From DASUFH01 sp036274645 (GTDB taxonomy: Bacteria > Acidobacteriota > Terriglobia > 20CM-2-55-15), in NCBI GenBank assembly GCA_036274645.1, contig DASUFH010000262.1, forward strand, positions 1-6,427: DNA of 6,427 nt, in the 5' to 3' direction. Below are positions 4,655 through 6,427 of the stretch, one piece after another. The notes below the pieces were generated by a model. The model worked only from the letters and a program-made list of their open reading frames with translations. It did not search any database and was not told the origin of the DNA. The translations under genes and the position numbers were made by a program. Position 1 is the stretch's first letter, and the number at the start of each line of letters is the position of its first letter.

Positions 4655-5385
4655 AGTCCGCTGTTGACGGGCTTCACGTCGATCTTTGACAGCTCCTCGA
4701 GCAACAGCACCGACGCGCGTTCGAGGTAGCTTGCGTCCTTCGACTCCAGCGTGATCTTGATTGAATAGTCCGGATTGTCCAGATACGGATAGGACCCGAG
4801 CATCAGGTCGGGAAACTGGTCGAGAACGCGATTCAGCGCCGGCGCGACGCGGCCCTCATCATCGCGGAGGTAAATTTCCCGCAAGCGGAATGGCGCCTCC
4901 CGGAAGAGTTCCCGGATGCGGGTGAACTTTCGTCTGAGGATTTCGGGAACACCGGGAAAGATGTAAACGTTTTCAACGGCAATGACCGGAAACACCAGCC
5001 CCGGCCCGACCAGCCGCGCGCCTGCCGGGACGTCGGCCATTCTCAGGTTTGCCTCCAGACACTCCGGGGGGTACAGCATGGCGAGGGCGGAAACCAGTTC
5101 GGAGCTTCGCGCCAGAGGGCGTTCGAACGCGCGGGCAATGGCTTCCATGGTGACGTCGTCATGGGTTGGCCCGACGCCGCCGGTCGTAAAGACATGATCG
5201 AACGCCCTGGAAAACGCGGCCGTCTCTGCAGCGAGCGCGGAAACATCGTCGCCGATCACGGTAATCCTCCGCACGTCCACGCCGAGATCGCGCAGTTCCC
5301 GCGCAAGGAACGGTGAGTTCTCATCCACGGCTTTACCGGAGAGAAGCTCGTTCCCGATGACCAGAATGCCTGCGGTTTTCGCCAT
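4651..5385 (-). CDS. CinA-like MoCF (molybdopterin-binding fold) domain protein
   Basis: A 244-aa cytoplasmic protein equal to the N-terminal half of CinA. The start at ATG 5385 is favoured because the family begins AGILVIGNELLSGK directly after it; an ATG 33 bases upstream would add an atypical tail. The MoCF-type nucleotide or molybdopterin-binding site is visible as IGNELLSG (10-17) and TTGGVGPTHDDVT (67-79), followed by FPGVPEI at 143-149. CinA proteins with this domain hydrolyse ADP-ribose or related pyrophosphates, and the full-length form adds a C-terminal NMN deamidase domain. That domain is absent here, so the product is the short form often annotated competence/damage-inducible protein A, and a role in nucleotide repair is inference. 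A -10-like TATAGT lies 7 bases upstream of the ATG and no Shine-Dalgarno is seen. The gene is divergent from dnaJ/cbpA. Confidence 0.88.
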   Translation of the reverse strand: MAKTAGILVIGNELLSGKAVDENSPFLARELRDLGVDVRRITVIGDDVSALAAETAAFSRAFDHVFTTGGVGPTHDDVTMEAIARAFERPLARSSELVSALAMLYPPECLEANLRMADVPAGARLVGPGLVFPVIAVENVYIFPGVPEILRRKFTRIRELFREAPFRLREIYLRDDEGRVAPALNRVLDQFPDLMLGSYPYLDNPDYSIKITLESKDASYLERASVLLLEELSKIDVKPVNSGL

Positions 5386-5392
5386 TGGCGGA

Positions 5393-5398
5393 ACTATA
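5393..5398 (-). promoter_or_regulatory. -10 box of the CinA-like gene, probable leaderless start
   Basis: The minus strand reads GCTATAGTTCCGCCAATG. TATAGT is one base from TATAAT and ends 7 bases before the ATG, so transcription would start at about the A of the ATG. No Shine-Dalgarno precedes the ATG. No strong -35 is visible. Confidence 0.45.
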
Positions 5399-5467
5399 GC
5401 ACGCGCTCTGAAACACAATTTCCGGCCCCCGATTGAAGAGATCCCATAAACCCTTTAGGTCCTTTCG

Positions 5468-5473
5468 TATAAT
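5468..5473 (+). promoter_or_regulatory. Consensus -10 (TATAAT) of the DnaJ-type gene, probable leaderless start
   Basis: TATAAT is a perfect consensus -10 and ends 7 bases before ATG 5481 (CGACGGC between), so the predicted mRNA begins at the start codon. There is no Shine-Dalgarno. The -35 region is not recognisable (CATAAA at the 17-base position). I see no heat-shock CIRCE inverted repeat. Confidence 0.55.
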
Positions 5474-5480
5474 CGACGGC

Positions 5481-6419
5481 ATGGCTGTCAAGTTTCGCGA
5501 CTACTACGAAACGCTCGGCGTGCCGCGCGGGGCATCCGAAGCGGACATTAAAAAGGCATACCGGAAACTGGCGCGCAAATACCACCCGGATGTGAATCCC
5601 GACAACAAGCAGGCTGAGGAGCGATTCAAGGAAGTTCAGGAAGCCTACGAAGTGCTGAGTGACACGGACAAGCGCGGCAAATACGATCGGCTGGGCCAGA
5701 ACTGGAAAGGCGGCTCCGACTTCACGCCGCCGCCGAACTGGGATGGCAACATCCGCATGGAGGATCTTTTTGGTGGCGATCGTGGCAGTAATGGGTTCCG
5801 GCGGCAAACCGGACAGGGTGGAGCGTTCAGCGACTTCTTCGAAATGCTCTTCGGAATGTCCGGCGGCCCGCGCATGTCCGGCCGCCCGCGTCCCGCTCCG
5901 GCGGCGGACGCGGAAGCGGAGATGACATTGCCCCTGGAGGACATGCACCGGGGCATTGTCCGCAAACTCACGGTCCGTTTCGGCCGCACCGAAAAAACAC
6001 TGGATGTCCGGATCCCGCCCGGCGCGCGGGACGAGAGCCGCATCCGCATTCCCGGGGCGGGACCGGAAGGCAGCGATCTTTACATCCGGCTCAAACTGGA
6101 GCCGCACTCGCGATTTTCGGTCAAGGGAGACGACACGGAAATCGACGTCGAGATCACGCCCTGGGAGGCTGCGCTGGGCGCCACCATTCCGGCGCCGACC
6201 CTGGACGGCACGGTCGAGATTCGCGTGCCCCCGGGAGTCGCGTCAGGACAGCGGATGCGATTGCGCGCGCAGGGATTAAACCTGCGTGGTGGCGGCCGCG
6301 GGGATCATTATGTGAGATTGAAGATCGTCGTGCCGCAGTCGCTCACGGATGCGGAACGAAAACTTTTCGAGGAGTTACGCCAGACTTCAAAATTCAATCC
6401 TCGAAGCGTCGCGGAATAG
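5481..6419 (+). CDS. cbpA: DnaJ/CbpA-type co-chaperone (class B, no zinc finger)
   Basis: A 312-aa Hsp40 co-chaperone that would stimulate DnaK ATPase and deliver clients. The start is ATG 5481, just before the J domain (FRDYYETLGV); a TTG 48 bases upstream is in frame but lies upstream of the TATAAT. The J domain is at about residues 8-72, with HPD at 35-37 and the usual KAYRKLARKYHPD and YEVLSDTDKRGKYD. A Gly/Phe-rich linker (about 73-135: LFGG, FSDFFEMLFGMSGG) is followed by two C-terminal substrate-binding beta domains (about 146-300). These include DVRIPPGA and VEIRVPPGV, each before an R-rich strand. CxxCxGxG motifs are absent, so this is the CbpA/class B form rather than DnaJ proper. 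The gene symbol is by type, not orthology. A dedicated modulator such as CbpM, if any, would lie past the right edge, only 8 bases after the stop. Confidence 0.93.
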   Translation: MAVKFRDYYETLGVPRGASEADIKKAYRKLARKYHPDVNPDNKQAEERFKEVQEAYEVLSDTDKRGKYDRLGQNWKGGSDFTPPPNWDGNIRMEDLFGGDRGSNGFRRQTGQGGAFSDFFEMLFGMSGGPRMSGRPRPAPAADAEAEMTLPLEDMHRGIVRKLTVRFGRTEKTLDVRIPPGARDESRIRIPGAGPEGSDLYIRLKLEPHSRFSVKGDDTEIDVEITPWEAALGATIPAPTLDGTVEIRVPPGVASGQRMRLRAQGLNLRGGGRGDHYVRLKIVVPQSLTDAERKLFEELRQTSKFNPRSVAE

Positions 6420-6427
6420 ACCTGGCC

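Noticed and set aside
5433..5480. Upstream TTG start adding 16 residues to the DnaJ-type protein
   Set aside because: The extension precedes the TATAAT -10, lacks a ribosome site and is not part of the J domain, which normally starts near the N-terminus.
5394..6107. Minus-strand open frame opposite the DnaJ-type gene
   Set aside because: It would overlap the J domain coding region and the divergent promoters. It has no motifs and no ribosome site, so it is a shadow.

Overview
The window is GC-rich bacterial DNA with tightly packed genes. A Tat-exported enzyme, a secreted Pro-rich protein and class B DnaJ/CinA-type housekeeping genes suggest a free-living Gram-negative bacterium. The gene style and the short GC-rich palindromes between genes are compatible with Acidobacteriota or a similar soil/water lineage. 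This placement is weak inference, because no rRNA or other phylogenetic marker is present.

Layout. (1) 1-302: the last 27 codons of a gene entering from the left, a GC-rich hairpin, and a 39-residue membrane microprotein with a strong Shine-Dalgarno. (2) 303-529: a gene-free stretch carrying REP-like palindromes built on the 8-mer GGGCGGTC. (3) 530-1189 (minus): a secreted hypothetical protein with YVxPPP-type tandem repeats. (4) 1190-1505: a divergent regulatory region. It includes a near-consensus FNR/DNR-type box (TTGAT-N4-TTCAA) placed about 62 bases upstream of the predicted start of a globin transcript. (5) 1506-2860: the most interesting unit. A group I truncated hemoglobin is followed 5 bp later by an NAD(P)H-FAD-[2Fe-2S] reductase. 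(6) 3030-4643: a Tat-exported YtcJ-like amidohydrolase. (7) 4651-5385 (minus): a stand-alone CinA N-terminal (MoCF-type) domain protein, convergent with the amidohydrolase. (8) 5481-6419: a zinc-finger-less DnaJ/CbpA-type co-chaperone, divergent from the CinA-like gene. These two genes share a 95-bp intergenic region with -10 boxes so close to both start codons that both mRNAs look leaderless.

How the genes work together. The globin and the reductase read naturally as a two-protein version of flavohemoglobin. The reductase would pass electrons from NAD(P)H through FAD and the [2Fe-2S] centre to the globin heme, which could turn NO and O2 into nitrate or do other O2/NO chemistry. The FNR/DNR-like box fits low-oxygen or NO control. 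The globin has Lys, not His, at the distal E10 position, as in the algal globin THB1, so it may have a Lys-ligated heme. The other genes show no obvious functional link to this pair.
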